Positions 43,483-51,977 of a DNA stretch of 64,000 nt are shown piece after piece; position 1 is the first letter of the stretch; each line of letters opens with the position of its first letter. The notes below the pieces were generated by a model. It saw nothing but the letters and a program-made list of their open reading frames with translations, made no database searches and had not been told where the DNA came from. The DNA comes from Pseudoduganella rivuli (GTDB lineage: Bacteria > Pseudomonadota > Gammaproteobacteria > Burkholderiales > Burkholderiaceae_D). The DNA lies in NCBI RefSeq assembly GCF_009674485.1, contig NZ_WKJJ01000017.1, positions 153,999-217,998 of the forward strand, in the 5' to 3' direction. A program made the translations under genes and the position numbers.

Positions 43483-43733
43483 ATGAACAGAGTTACCTGG
43501 TCATCCAAAGCGATTAAGCAGCTGCGCAAGCTGAACAAGCGGGATCAGTACACGATCTATGACGCGGTAGGCGAACTGGCAACCATGCCGGATAGCCGCA
43601 ACGTCAAGGCGCTGACTGACCACACTTACCAATATCGGCTGCGGGTGGGGAATTACCGGGTGTTCTTTGACTTTGGACGTTACACATCGTCCAGATCGAG
43701 GAAGTGAAGAAGCGCGATGAACGCACCTACTAA
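43483..43733 (+). pseudogene. RelE/HigB-type toxin, frameshifted near the 3' end
   Basis: The first frame (43483-43707, 74 residues) reads like a small RelE/ParE-type RNase toxin: W-S-S-K-A-I-K-Q-L-R-K-L, then Y-R-L-R-V-G-N-Y-R-V-F-F-D-F. After base 43674 it turns into unrelated residues and stops. A second frame from 43677 continues the family end T-L-H-I-V-Q-I-E-E-V-K-K-R-D-E-R-T-Y and stops at 43733, overlapping the antitoxin start by 17 bases. One base seems to be missing near 43675. It may be an inactivated toxin, a sequencing error, or much less likely a programmed shift. No SD before the ATG. Confidence 0.8.
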
Positions 43734-44046
43734 TATCCAAATCTTGAACGGGCCGGACGGCAAGCCCGCCTTTGTCGTCATTCCCTACGATGACTATATG
43801 CGCGACCACTTACGCGACGGAGATCATACTCCGCATGAGGTGGTCGGCATGATGGTCAAAAACGACTGGACGCCCGTGCGCGCCTGGCGCGAATATCTTG
43901 GCCTGACCCAGCAGCAGTTAGCTGAGCGTTTAGGCATTTCCCAGTCGGCATTTGCCCAGCAGGAAGGCAGCGACAAATTACGCAAAGCCACCCGGGAAAA
44001 AATTGCAGGCGCTTTGAATATCGCGCCTGCATTATTGAACGTTTAA
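43717..44046 (+). CDS. Xre-family antitoxin
   Basis: 109 residues. An N-terminal part with F-V-V-I-P-Y-D-D-Y is followed by a helix-turn-helix (about residues 65-100: Y-L-G-L-T-Q-Q-Q-L-A-E-R-L-G-I-S-Q-S-A-F-A-Q). The order toxin then antitoxin and the overlap are HigBA-like. Intact, so it can still bind the upstream inverted repeat. GAAGAAGCG lies before the ATG. Confidence 0.88.
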   Translation: MNAPTNIQILNGPDGKPAFVVIPYDDYMRDHLRDGDHTPHEVVGMMVKNDWTPVRAWREYLGLTQQQLAERLGISQSAFAQQEGSDKLRKATREKIAGALNIAPALLNV

Positions 44047-44052
44047 ATTACA

Positions 44053-45297
44053 TCAAAACGCCGCCAGCGCATCCCTGAAGTCCGCCAGCAAATCCGCCGT
44101 ATCCTCGATCCCCACCGACACGCGGATCAGCGATTCCGCGATCCCCATCGAGGCGCGGCGTTCCGCCCCCATTTCGTAAAAGATCGTATGCGACACCGGA
44201 ATGATCAAGGTGCGCGTATCGCCCAGGTTCGAGGCCGGCACGGCCAGCTTCAATTTATTCAGGAAATCGAAGCAATCGATGCCGTCTTTCAGCTCAAAGC
44301 TCAGCAGCGAACCGGCCGCGCGGAACAGTTCGGTCGTGATGCCGTGCTGCGGGTGCGAAGCCAGGCCCGGGTAATACACGGCCGCCACGCGGTCGTCCGC
44401 TTCCAGCAATTCCGCCAGCGCCTTGGCATTGGCGCAGGTGCGCTCCATGCGCAGCGCCAGGGTTTCCGCGCCCAGCGCGATGTGGTGCGCCGCTTCCGGG
44501 CCCAGCGAGGCGCCGAAGTCGCGCAAGCCTTTGGCGCGGATTTGCGTGATGCCCCACTGGGCAGGCGCCGCTTTTTTATAGTTCTCGTAAATATTCGGGA
44601 ACCTGGTCCAGTCGTATTCGCCGGTATCGGTCAGCGCGCCGCCCAGCGCCGCGCCGTGGCCGCCGATGGATTTCGTCAGCGAATTGACCACCAGGCCCGC
44701 GCCCACGGCTTTCGGCACGAACAGCCATGGCGTGGTCATCGTGTTATCGACGATGTACAGGATGCCGCGCGCCTTGCACAGCTCGCCGATGCGCTTCAAG
44801 TCCGCCACTTGCGTGCGGGGATTGGCGATGGTTTCCACGAACACGATGCGGGTGTCCGCGGTCAGAGCGGCTTCGACGTTCTTCACGTCGGTCGCGTCGA
44901 CAAAGTCCACCGCCACGCCCTGGCTGGCCACGGTTTGCCACAGCGAGTTGGTGTTACCGAACAGGAAAGACGACGACACCACGTGGTCGCCCGCGCGCAA
45001 CAAGCCCTGGAAGATGGCGCCGATGGCGCCCATGCCGGTGGCGAAGCACAGCGTCGCGATGCCCTGCTCCATCTTGCTGACCTTGTCTTCCAGCGCCGAC
45101 ACGGTCGGGTTGCCCTGGCGGCCATAGCGGAAGCCCGGCTCCTTGCCCTGGAATACCGACGCCAGCTGGCGCGCATCGGCATAGCCGAACGTCACCGACG
45201 TGTGCACCGGCTTGTGCAGCGAACCGTGTTCGATGTTTTTCTGCCTGTCGTTGTGCAGGATGGTGGTGGTAAAGCCGTAAGATTTCTTTTCTGTCAT
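44053..45297 (-). CDS. Cys/Met-metabolism PLP enzyme (cystathionine gamma-synthase family)
   Basis: 414 residues, fold type I PLP enzyme of trans-sulfuration or direct sulfhydrylation of an O-acyl-homoserine. Key parts: F-R-Y-G-R-Q-G-N-P-T for phosphate and dimer contacts, V-D-N-T-M-T-T-P-W, and the PLP lysine in N-S-L-T-K-S-I-G-G-H-G. The ATG at 45297 is used; a TTG three codons upstream is possible but unsupported. Position after purF is where many Burkholderiales carry metZ, but the sequence differs from classical MetZ, so no symbol is given. It has no clear SD and lies 12 bases past a terminator. Confidence 0.85.
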   Translation of the reverse strand: MTEKKSYGFTTTILHNDRQKNIEHGSLHKPVHTSVTFGYADARQLASVFQGKEPGFRYGRQGNPTVSALEDKVSKMEQGIATLCFATGMGAIGAIFQGLLRAGDHVVSSSFLFGNTNSLWQTVASQGVAVDFVDATDVKNVEAALTADTRIVFVETIANPRTQVADLKRIGELCKARGILYIVDNTMTTPWLFVPKAVGAGLVVNSLTKSIGGHGAALGGALTDTGEYDWTRFPNIYENYKKAAPAQWGITQIRAKGLRDFGASLGPEAAHHIALGAETLALRMERTCANAKALAELLEADDRVAAVYYPGLASHPQHGITTELFRAAGSLLSFELKDGIDCFDFLNKLKLAVPASNLGDTRTLIIPVSHTIFYEMGAERRASMGIAESLIRVSVGIEDTADLLADFRDALAAF

Positions 45298-45309
45298 GAT
45301 CGTCAAGAT

Positions 45310-45335
45310 AAAAAAGCCCGGAACGCATCCGGGCT
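45310..45335 (-). terminator. Terminator after purF
   Basis: Minus strand: AGCCCGG, seven-base loop, CCGGGCT, then a run of T. It lies 16 bases past the purF stop and only 12 bases before the next gene's ATG. Confidence 0.88.
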
Positions 45336-45350
45336 TAGGTCAGGTCTGCA

Positions 45351-46874
45351 TCACGCTTCCGTGGTTGCCGCGTTCAGGTTCAACTGGGTGCGGGCCGCGT
45401 CTTCCACCACCGCCTTTTTAGGGTTGTGGCGGGCATGTTCCAGCTTGTCCAGGTAATCCGGCGACACGTCGCCGGTGATATACACGCCGTCGAAGCACGA
45501 CGCTTCGAAACTGGTCAGGTTCGGGTTGACGTCGGAAATCGATTTTTTCAGCGCATCGATATCCTGGTACACCAGGTAATCGGCCGTGATTTCCTTGCAC
45601 ACTTCTTCCACCGTGCGGCCATGGGCGATCAACTCATCGCGGGTCGGCATGTCGATGCCATACACGTTCGGATACAGCACCGGTGGCGCGGCGGAAGCAA
45701 AGATGACTTTCTTGGCGCCGGAGTCGCGCGCCATCTGCACGATTTCACGGGACGTGGTGCCGCGCACGATGGAGTCATCCACCAGCAGCACGTTCTTGCC
45801 CTTGAATTCATCGCCGATGGCGTTCAGTTTCTGGCGCACGGATTTGCGGCGCGCCGCCTGGCCCGGCATGATGAAGGTACGGCCGATGTAGCGGTTCTTG
45901 ATGAAACCTTCGCGGTATTCCACGCCCAGGCGCAGCGCCAGCTGGATCGCGGCGGGACGGGACGAATCCGGGATCGGCATCACCACGTCGATTTCGCCTT
46001 CGGGGATTTCGCGCTTGATCTTGTCGGCCAGGTATTCGCCCATTTTCAGGCGGGTGGCGTAGACGGACGCGCCATCGATGACGGAATCGGGACGGGCCAG
46101 GTAGACGAATTCAAACACGCATGGCTGCAATTTCGGATCGTCCGCGCACTGCTGCGCATGCAATTGCTTGTCGGCGTCGATGAACAGGGCTTCGCCCGGC
46201 GCCACGTCGCGCACGAAGCGGAAACCCATGCCTTCCAGCGCCACGGATTCGGACGCGATCATGTATTCGGCGCCCTGCTCCGTTTCATTGATGCCCAGGC
46301 ACAGCGGACGGATACCGTTCGGATCGCGGAATGCCAGCAAGCCCACGCCGGCGATCTGCGCCACGGCCGCATAGCCGCCGCGCACGCGGCGCATCAGCAC
46401 TTGCACGGCCTTGAAGATGGCTTCCGGGTCCAGCAGCAGGCCGGTGGTGGCTTTCTGGATTTCGTGCGCCAGCACGTTCAGCAACACTTCCGAGTCGGAA
46501 TCCGTGTTGATGTGGCGGCGGTCGTTCTTGAACATTTCCTCTTTCAACTGTTCCCAGTTGGTCAGGTTGCCGTTGTGGGCCAGCGTGATGCCGAACGGCG
46601 CGTTCACGTAGAACGGTTGCGCTTCTTCTTCGCTGGACGAACCGGCGGTCGGGTAGCGGCAGTGGCCGATACCGGAATTGCCGGCCAGCGAACGCATGTT
46701 ACGGGTACGGAAGACGTCACGCACCAGGCCATTGGCCTTGTGCATGGAAAACATGCTGCTGTGGTTGGTTGCGATGCCTGCCGCATCCTGGCCGCGGTGC
46801 TGCAACAGCAGCAGTGCGTCATACAGCAATTGATTGACGGGTTGGTGGGAAACGACGCCGACGATGCCACACAT
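45351..46874 (-). CDS. purF: Amidophosphoribosyltransferase
   Basis: First step of purine synthesis: PRPP and glutamine to phosphoribosylamine. 507 residues. Starts M-C-G-I-V-G-V, with Cys2 the glutamine amidotransferase nucleophile. Q-H-R-G-Q-D-A-A-G and H-N-G-N-L-T-N follow, and the PRPP loop L-L-V-D-D-S-I-V-R-G-T-T is in the C-terminal half. AGGAG precedes the ATG. It follows cvpA in the folC-SPOR-cvpA-purF order also known from E. coli. Confidence 0.97.
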   Translation of the reverse strand: MCGIVGVVSHQPVNQLLYDALLLLQHRGQDAAGIATNHSSMFSMHKANGLVRDVFRTRNMRSLAGNSGIGHCRYPTAGSSSEEEAQPFYVNAPFGITLAHNGNLTNWEQLKEEMFKNDRRHINTDSDSEVLLNVLAHEIQKATTGLLLDPEAIFKAVQVLMRRVRGGYAAVAQIAGVGLLAFRDPNGIRPLCLGINETEQGAEYMIASESVALEGMGFRFVRDVAPGEALFIDADKQLHAQQCADDPKLQPCVFEFVYLARPDSVIDGASVYATRLKMGEYLADKIKREIPEGEIDVVMPIPDSSRPAAIQLALRLGVEYREGFIKNRYIGRTFIMPGQAARRKSVRQKLNAIGDEFKGKNVLLVDDSIVRGTTSREIVQMARDSGAKKVIFASAAPPVLYPNVYGIDMPTRDELIAHGRTVEEVCKEITADYLVYQDIDALKKSISDVNPNLTSFEASCFDGVYITGDVSPDYLDKLEHARHNPKKAVVEDAARTQLNLNAATTEA

Positions 46875-46914
46875 GGTAGTGCTCCTGGACTTGGTACTGC
46901 GGATTTAACGAATT

Positions 46915-47424
46915 CTAAAATTGCACGTGCTGCGCAAGCGCTGCGGGCAGGAAGGGTTTCACGGTGCGCACTCCGGTCTCCGCGTACGGACTCAACAGTG
47001 CCTTCTTCCAGAAATCCTGTTGCGGGATCGACGTCATCCCGCACAATATGACGGCAGCCAGCACAATCACAAGGCCCCGCCCCAGGCCAAACAGGCTGCC
47101 CAGGCCGCGGTCGGCCATGGTCAGGCCGCCCGCCTTGATCAATGCATCGATCGCCATGCCAAACAATCCCGTCAGTAATCGCACGCCGATAAACAAGGCG
47201 ATAAAGGCCAGGATCAGCCGCACCACGTCGCCCGGTATCATTTCCGGCAACAGTAGCGCCAGTTGCGCGCTGTACGCATTGGCCACGACAAACGCGACCA
47301 GCCACCCTGCCAGCGACACCATTTCGCGCACCAGTCCGCGCAAGGTGCTGATGATGACGGACGACAGCAATACAAACATCACCAGGTAATCGAAGATCGT
47401 CAACTCACCAAACATCGCCAACAT
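46915..47424 (-). CDS. cvpA: CvpA family membrane protein
   Basis: 169 residues, about four membrane helices (F-D-Y-L-V-M-F-V-L-L near the start, then R-G-L-V-R-E-M-V-S-L-A-G-W). Named after the E. coli protein needed for colicin V export; its true role is an envelope function not fully understood. The ATG at 47424 has GGAACGG upstream. Another ATG three codons in has none. Synteny with purF supports the name. Confidence 0.92.
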   Translation of the reverse strand: MLAMFGELTIFDYLVMFVLLSSVIISTLRGLVREMVSLAGWLVAFVVANAYSAQLALLLPEMIPGDVVRLILAFIALFIGVRLLTGLFGMAIDALIKAGGLTMADRGLGSLFGLGRGLVIVLAAVILCGMTSIPQQDFWKKALLSPYAETGVRTVKPFLPAALAQHVQF

Positions 47425-47445
47425 GACCGTTCCGTGCCAGCCGCG

Positions 47446-48606
47446 TTACGACGTGGCGAGGCTGCTGCTCAAGCCAATCTTGCTGAGCTTGGCGCGGACT
47501 TTTTCCGCTTCATCCTTGCTGGAAAACGGGCCAACGCGGATACGCGTCAGCGCCCCGCCGCCAGCCGTGTTGACCTTTTGCGTAAACGACTTGATTCCCG
47601 CTTCTTTCAACTTGGCTTGCAATTCGTCGACTTTTTCCTGCGACGCCACGGCAGCCACCTGCACCATGTAGCGGGTGTCCGATGGCTTGTCTTCCAGGAT
47701 CGCCATCGCGCGCGCGCTGTCGTCGAATTTCGGATGCTTGGTTTCATCCGCCTTGGCCTTTGCTTCCGCGTCGGCCTTGGCTTTCGCCAGTTTTTGTTCC
47801 TGTTCCAGCCTGGCCTTGGCTTCGCGCGCTTTCGCGTCGGCATCCGCCTTGGCCTTGGCGTCGGCTTTCGCATCGGCCAGTTTTTGCTCGTGCTCCGCCT
47901 TGGCTTTGGCGTCCGCGCGCTCTTTGGCTTCTTTCTGTTCCTGCGCCTTGTGTTCCTTGGCCAGCTTGGCTTCCAGCGCCAGTTTGTCGGCGGTGGCCTT
48001 GGCGGCGGCTTCCTTGAGCGGGTCTTTGGCCAGTGCTGCCGGCGGTTCGGCGTGCACCGGTTTCACCGCCGGCGCTGCCGCGGGCGTCGCCGCCAGTGCG
48101 GCGGCAGGCGCCGGCGTTGCCGTCGCGGCAGGCTTGGCGGCAACGGGCGCCGCGGCTACCGGTGCGGGCACGGCGGCAGGTTTCGCCGGCACGGGCGCAT
48201 CGACGATTTCTTCATTCTTGTCGAGCGCGGCCACGTCGGAGACACCCTGGCCGGTCGCGGAATGGGGCACCGATGCCGGTTCGGCAGGCTTGTCTTTCGA
48301 GGGGATCTGGATCGCGATATCGGAGGCCAGCGGTTTCGGCTCGGAATCGAGCAGCATCGGCAAGCCGATGGCCACGCCCAGCGCCAGCGCAACGGCGCCG
48401 ACCAGGCGGCGGCGGGCGCGCTTCTTTTCCGGTAATGCCGGATCGTCGCCGGAACGGGAACGGCGGGCTGCAGGACCGTCCGCGCTGGCAGCGCGTTTGG
48501 ACCTGGCCCGCTCCAGCACGGCCTGGTCGTCGGCCTTGCTATAGTAGCCACTGTCCTGGCCAGCGGCGTCCTGCTTGTTTTTGGAGAATTTCGAGAACAA
48601 GCCCAT
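47446..48606 (-). CDS. SPOR-domain protein (DedD/FtsN-like)
   Basis: 386 residues, a bitopic inner-membrane protein. A basic cytoplasmic part is followed by one membrane helix (about residues 70-88: L-V-G-A-V-A-L-A-L-G-V-A-I-G-L-P), a long Pro/Ala linker and a Lys/Ala/Glu coiled stretch (about 200-300), then a C-terminal SPOR domain (Y-M-V-Q-V-A-A-V through R-I-R-V-G-P-F). SPOR domains bind denuded septal peptidoglycan, so a division role is likely. Its place between folC and cvpA matches E. coli dedD. Confidence 0.9.
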   Translation of the reverse strand: MGLFSKFSKNKQDAAGQDSGYYSKADDQAVLERARSKRAASADGPAARRSRSGDDPALPEKKRARRRLVGAVALALGVAIGLPMLLDSEPKPLASDIAIQIPSKDKPAEPASVPHSATGQGVSDVAALDKNEEIVDAPVPAKPAAVPAPVAAAPVAAKPAATATPAPAAALAATPAAAPAVKPVHAEPPAALAKDPLKEAAAKATADKLALEAKLAKEHKAQEQKEAKERADAKAKAEHEQKLADAKADAKAKADADAKAREAKARLEQEQKLAKAKADAEAKAKADETKHPKFDDSARAMAILEDKPSDTRYMVQVAAVASQEKVDELQAKLKEAGIKSFTQKVNTAGGGALTRIRVGPFSSKDEAEKVRAKLSKIGLSSSLATS

Positions 48607-48635
48607 GCGTCAATTCGATATCAGACAATCAATCT

Positions 48636-49925
48636 TCAATGCAGAGCGTTTTTTCGTGCTGCCATGACGCCGGCAACCGTGTAAAACGATCCAAAGACCA
48701 CAATTCTATCATTCTCGGTGGCCCGGCTCATTGCATTTGTGAACGCTTGGGCAGGATCCTCGAATATGTTGATGGTGCGTTCGTCGCGTTCCGGCTGGAT
48801 CGCCTGCACTTTGGCGGCCAGTTCCGACGCCGTGGCGGCGCGCGGCGATGGCAGGTTGGTCAGGCACCAGTGGTCCACGTGCTCCGACATGGCCTGGATC
48901 ACGCCGTCGATATCCTTGTCGTGCATGGAGCCAAACACGGCGTACGTGTACGCGTGGTAGCCCATGTTGCCGAGGTTCTGGTTCAGGCCCGCCGCCGCGT
49001 GCGGGTTGTGCGCCACGTCTAGGATCACGGTCGGGCGGCCCGGCAACACCTGGAAGCGGCCCGGCAATTCGACCGTCACCAGGCCGGTGCGCACATCTTG
49101 CGCGCCGGTCGGCAGCACGTGTTTCAGCGCTTCCAGCGCGGCCAGCGCGGCCGACGCGTTCAGTAACTGGTTGGCGCCGCGCAGGCTGGGGTAAGCCAGC
49201 GCATTGCGGCGCATCGAGCGGCCGCCATAATTCCACTGCTGCTTGTCGCCCGAGTAATTGAAATCGCGGCCCATCAGCCACAGGTCGGCGCCGATTTCCG
49301 TGGCGTAGTCGATCAGCGCTTGCGGCGGCACAGGGTCGCTGCAAATGGCCGGCTTGCCGGTGCGGAAAATGCCGGCTTTTTCAAAACCGATCTGTTCGCG
49401 CGTGCCGCCCAGGTAATCCACGTGGTCGATATCGACGCTGGTGACAATCGACACATCGGCATCAACCACATTGACCGCGTCCAGGCGGCCACCCAGCCCC
49501 ACTTCGAGGATCACGACGTCCAGCCCCGCATGGGCCAGCAGATGCATGATGGCCAGGGTGGTGAATTCGAAATACGTCAGCATGGTGTCGCCACGGGCGG
49601 CTTCCACCACGTTGAAACTGGCCACCAGTTGTTCGTCGGTGGCCAGGTCGCCGTTGATGCGGGCCCGCTCGTTGAAGTCGAGGAAGTGCGGCTTGATGTA
49701 CAGGCCCACCTTGTAGCCGGCGGTCAGCAGCATCGATTCCAGCATCGCGCAGGTGGAACCCTTGCCGTTGGTGCCCGCCACCATGATGACGGGGCACGGG
49801 AATTGCAACTGCATGCGCTCCTTGACGGCGCGCACGCGGTCCAGGCCCATGTTGATTTCAGTGACGGCGTGGCGGGATTCGATCAGCGCCAGCCAGGCCG
49901 GCAAGGTGGTGGGGAGTGTCGACAT
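48636..49925 (-). CDS. folC: Bifunctional dihydrofolate/folylpolyglutamate synthase
   Basis: Adds glutamate to dihydropteroate and folates. 429 residues. P-loop M-V-A-G-T-N-G-K-G-S-T near residue 50, Y-I-K-P-H-F-L-D-F-N-E-R-A-R-I, and L-E-V-G-L-G-G-R-L-D-A-V-N, then the C-domain with R-F-Q-V-L and D-V-A-H-N-P-H-A. Lies between accD and the SPOR gene as in E. coli. Confidence 0.96.
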   Translation of the reverse strand: MSTLPTTLPAWLALIESRHAVTEINMGLDRVRAVKERMQLQFPCPVIMVAGTNGKGSTCAMLESMLLTAGYKVGLYIKPHFLDFNERARINGDLATDEQLVASFNVVEAARGDTMLTYFEFTTLAIMHLLAHAGLDVVILEVGLGGRLDAVNVVDADVSIVTSVDIDHVDYLGGTREQIGFEKAGIFRTGKPAICSDPVPPQALIDYATEIGADLWLMGRDFNYSGDKQQWNYGGRSMRRNALAYPSLRGANQLLNASAALAALEALKHVLPTGAQDVRTGLVTVELPGRFQVLPGRPTVILDVAHNPHAAAGLNQNLGNMGYHAYTYAVFGSMHDKDIDGVIQAMSEHVDHWCLTNLPSPRAATASELAAKVQAIQPERDERTINIFEDPAQAFTNAMSRATENDRIVVFGSFYTVAGVMAARKNALH

Positions 49926-50019
49926 CGTGGAATTCCTGGGGGACTACGAAGAAGCAGCGGGGAAAAGCAAACGCGGCGGGCCGGAGCGCCGCCGCGCTGG
50001 TAACGCGTTACACGTTGGA

Positions 50020-50892
50020 TCAGGCGATCACTTCGACAGCCTGGTTTTGCAGCAGGGCCAGCAGGCGGGCGATTTCTTCGCGCATCTGGCGGCGGTCGAC
50101 GATCATGTCGACGGCGCCCTTTTGCACCAGGAACTCGGCGCGCTGGAAGCCTTCCGGCAGTTTTTCACGCACGGTGTTTTCAATCACGCGCGGGCCGGCA
50201 AAGCCGATCAGGGCTTTCGGTTCCGCCATCACGACGTCGCCCATGAAGGCGAACGAGGCGGACACGCCGCCCATGGTCGGGTCGGTCAGCACGCTGATGA
50301 ACGGCAGTTTTTTCTCGGACAGCTTGGTCAGCATGGCCGTGGTTTTCGCCATCTGCATCAGCGACAGCAGGCCTTCCTGCATGCGGGCGCCGCCGGTGGC
50401 GGTAATGCAGATGAACGGCACTTTCTGTTCCAGCGCGATTTGCGCGGCGCGGGCAAAGCGCTCGCCCACCACGGAACCCATGGAACCACCCATGAATTCG
50501 AATTCGAAGCATGCCACCACCACTGGCAGGCTCATGATGGCGCCGCCCATGGCGATCAGCGCGTCGGTTTCACCGGTGGCTTCCATTGCCTGCTTCAGGC
50601 GGTCCGGGTACTTTTTGCTGTCCTTGAATTTCAGCGTATCGACCGGCAGGGCTTCCTGGCCGATTTCATAGCGGCCTTCCGCGTCCAGCAGCGCGTCCAG
50701 ACGCTCGCGGGCGCGGATACGCATGTGGTGGTCGCATTTCGGGCACACGTGCAAGTTCGATTCCAGGTCGGTACGGTACAGCACCGCTTCGCAGGACGGG
50801 CATTTGACCCACAGGCCTTCCGGCATGGTCTTGCGTGCGGCGGCTTCGTTACGCTGAATGCGCGGCGGCAGCAGTTTTTCCAACCAGCTCAT
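50020..50892 (-). CDS. accD: Acetyl-CoA carboxylase carboxyltransferase subunit beta
   Basis: 290 residues. First committed step of fatty-acid synthesis, with AccA as partner. The N-terminal zinc ribbon has two CxxC pairs (C-P-S-C and C-P-K-C, about residues 31-53). The crotonase-like domain has F-M-G-G-S-M-G-S-V and T-A-T-G-G-A-R-M-Q-E-G. AGGAG precedes the ATG. It is in the trp-accD-folC order common in beta- and gammaproteobacteria. Confidence 0.97.
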   Translation of the reverse strand: MSWLEKLLPPRIQRNEAAARKTMPEGLWVKCPSCEAVLYRTDLESNLHVCPKCDHHMRIRARERLDALLDAEGRYEIGQEALPVDTLKFKDSKKYPDRLKQAMEATGETDALIAMGGAIMSLPVVVACFEFEFMGGSMGSVVGERFARAAQIALEQKVPFICITATGGARMQEGLLSLMQMAKTTAMLTKLSEKKLPFISVLTDPTMGGVSASFAFMGDVVMAEPKALIGFAGPRVIENTVREKLPEGFQRAEFLVQKGAVDMIVDRRQMREEIARLLALLQNQAVEVIA

Positions 50893-50922
50893 ATATTTCT
50901 CCTATGGTCCTGAACGGACATG

Positions 50923-50954
50923 GCCCCGCCTGCGGAAAACCGCCCGGCCGGGGC
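50923..50954. promoter_or_regulatory. Hairpin upstream of accD
   Basis: GCCCCG pairs with CGGGGC, and inside it GCGG-AAAA-CCGC forms a second stem. No T-run. Possible leader structure or weak terminator in the 233-base gap between trpA and accD, where nothing else stands out. Confidence 0.35.
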
Positions 50955-51125
50955 TGTTATGCAGGGTTGGCAAGATTGCCAAAATACCCCTGCTTCATAA
51001 CGTGTAAACAGCGTGCATCAACTTGAGTGGCGGAAGTGTAGCCGTTTTAGCTTGCCATGTCGAACATTCAAAACTTGCAATTTTCAGCACGGGCGTGAGA
51101 TTTTATGCTCCGCCCGCGCGGAAAA

Positions 51126-51923
51126 TTACGCGTCCAGCGCAGTGCGGATGCCTTGCGTGAACGCTTGCACGGCGGCCACCACACCCTCTTTCGGCGTGTT
51201 TTCAATTTCCTGGATGATGCGGCTGCCAATCACGACCGCGTCCGCCACTTCCGCCACGGCACGGGCCGTGGCGCCGTCACGGATGCCGAAGCCGACGCCG
51301 ATCGGCAGCTTGACGTGCTTGCGGATGCTTTCCAGGCGGGCCGCAACGTCGGCCGTATCGATGTTGCCGGCGCCGGTGACGCCTTTCAGCGAGACATAAT
51401 AGCTGAAGCCGCCGCCGACTTTGGCCACTTGCTGCACGCGTTCCTCGGTGGACGTGGGCGCCAGCAGGAAAATCACGTCGAGCTCGGCCGCACGCATTTT
51501 CGCGGCGAATTCTTCGCACTCTTCCGGCGGGTAATCCACCACGATGGCGCCGTCGGCGCCCGCTTCCTTCGACGCGGCGACAAAGGCATCCCAGCCCATG
51601 CGTTCGATCGGATTCGCGTAACCCATCAGCACCACGGGCGTGGCCTGGTTGGTCTTGCGGAATTCGCGCACGTAGCCGAACACGTCGCGCATGGTGACGC
51701 CCAGCGCCAGCGCGCGTTCGCAGGCGCGCTGGATCACCGGGCCTTCGGCCATCGGGTCGGAAAACGGCACACCCAATTCCAGCACGTCGGCGCCGCCGGC
51801 GACCAGTGCGTGCATCAGGGGGACAGTCAGTTCAGGCGCGGGGTCGCCACCGGTGATGAAGGTGACCAGCGCGGTTTTGTTTTGCTCTTTCAGTGCTGCA
51901 AAAGTAGGGGCGATACGGGACAT
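51126..51923 (-). CDS. trpA: Tryptophan synthase alpha subunit
   Basis: 265 residues. Cleaves indole-3-glycerol phosphate to indole. The start M-S-R-I-A-P-T-F at 51923 has AGAGAG before it. Key parts: the catalytic Glu in D-V-L-E-L-G-V-P-F-S-D-P, G-Y-A-N-P-I, the Asp in V-V-D-Y-P-P-E-E and G-V-G-F-G-I-R-D near the phosphate site. Third gene of trpF-trpB-trpA. Confidence 0.97.
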   Translation of the reverse strand: MSRIAPTFAALKEQNKTALVTFITGGDPAPELTVPLMHALVAGGADVLELGVPFSDPMAEGPVIQRACERALALGVTMRDVFGYVREFRKTNQATPVVLMGYANPIERMGWDAFVAASKEAGADGAIVVDYPPEECEEFAAKMRAAELDVIFLLAPTSTEERVQQVAKVGGGFSYYVSLKGVTGAGNIDTADVAARLESIRKHVKLPIGVGFGIRDGATARAVAEVADAVVIGSRIIQEIENTPKEGVVAAVQAFTQGIRTALDA

Positions 51924-51977
51924 GATAGCTCTCTGTATATAAGCGTTATGGGGTACGTGTGGAAACAAACCTCGGCA

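Noticed and set aside
43483..43733. Programmed frameshift in the toxin
   Set aside because: No convincing slippery heptamer; a missing base is the simpler account, though not excluded.
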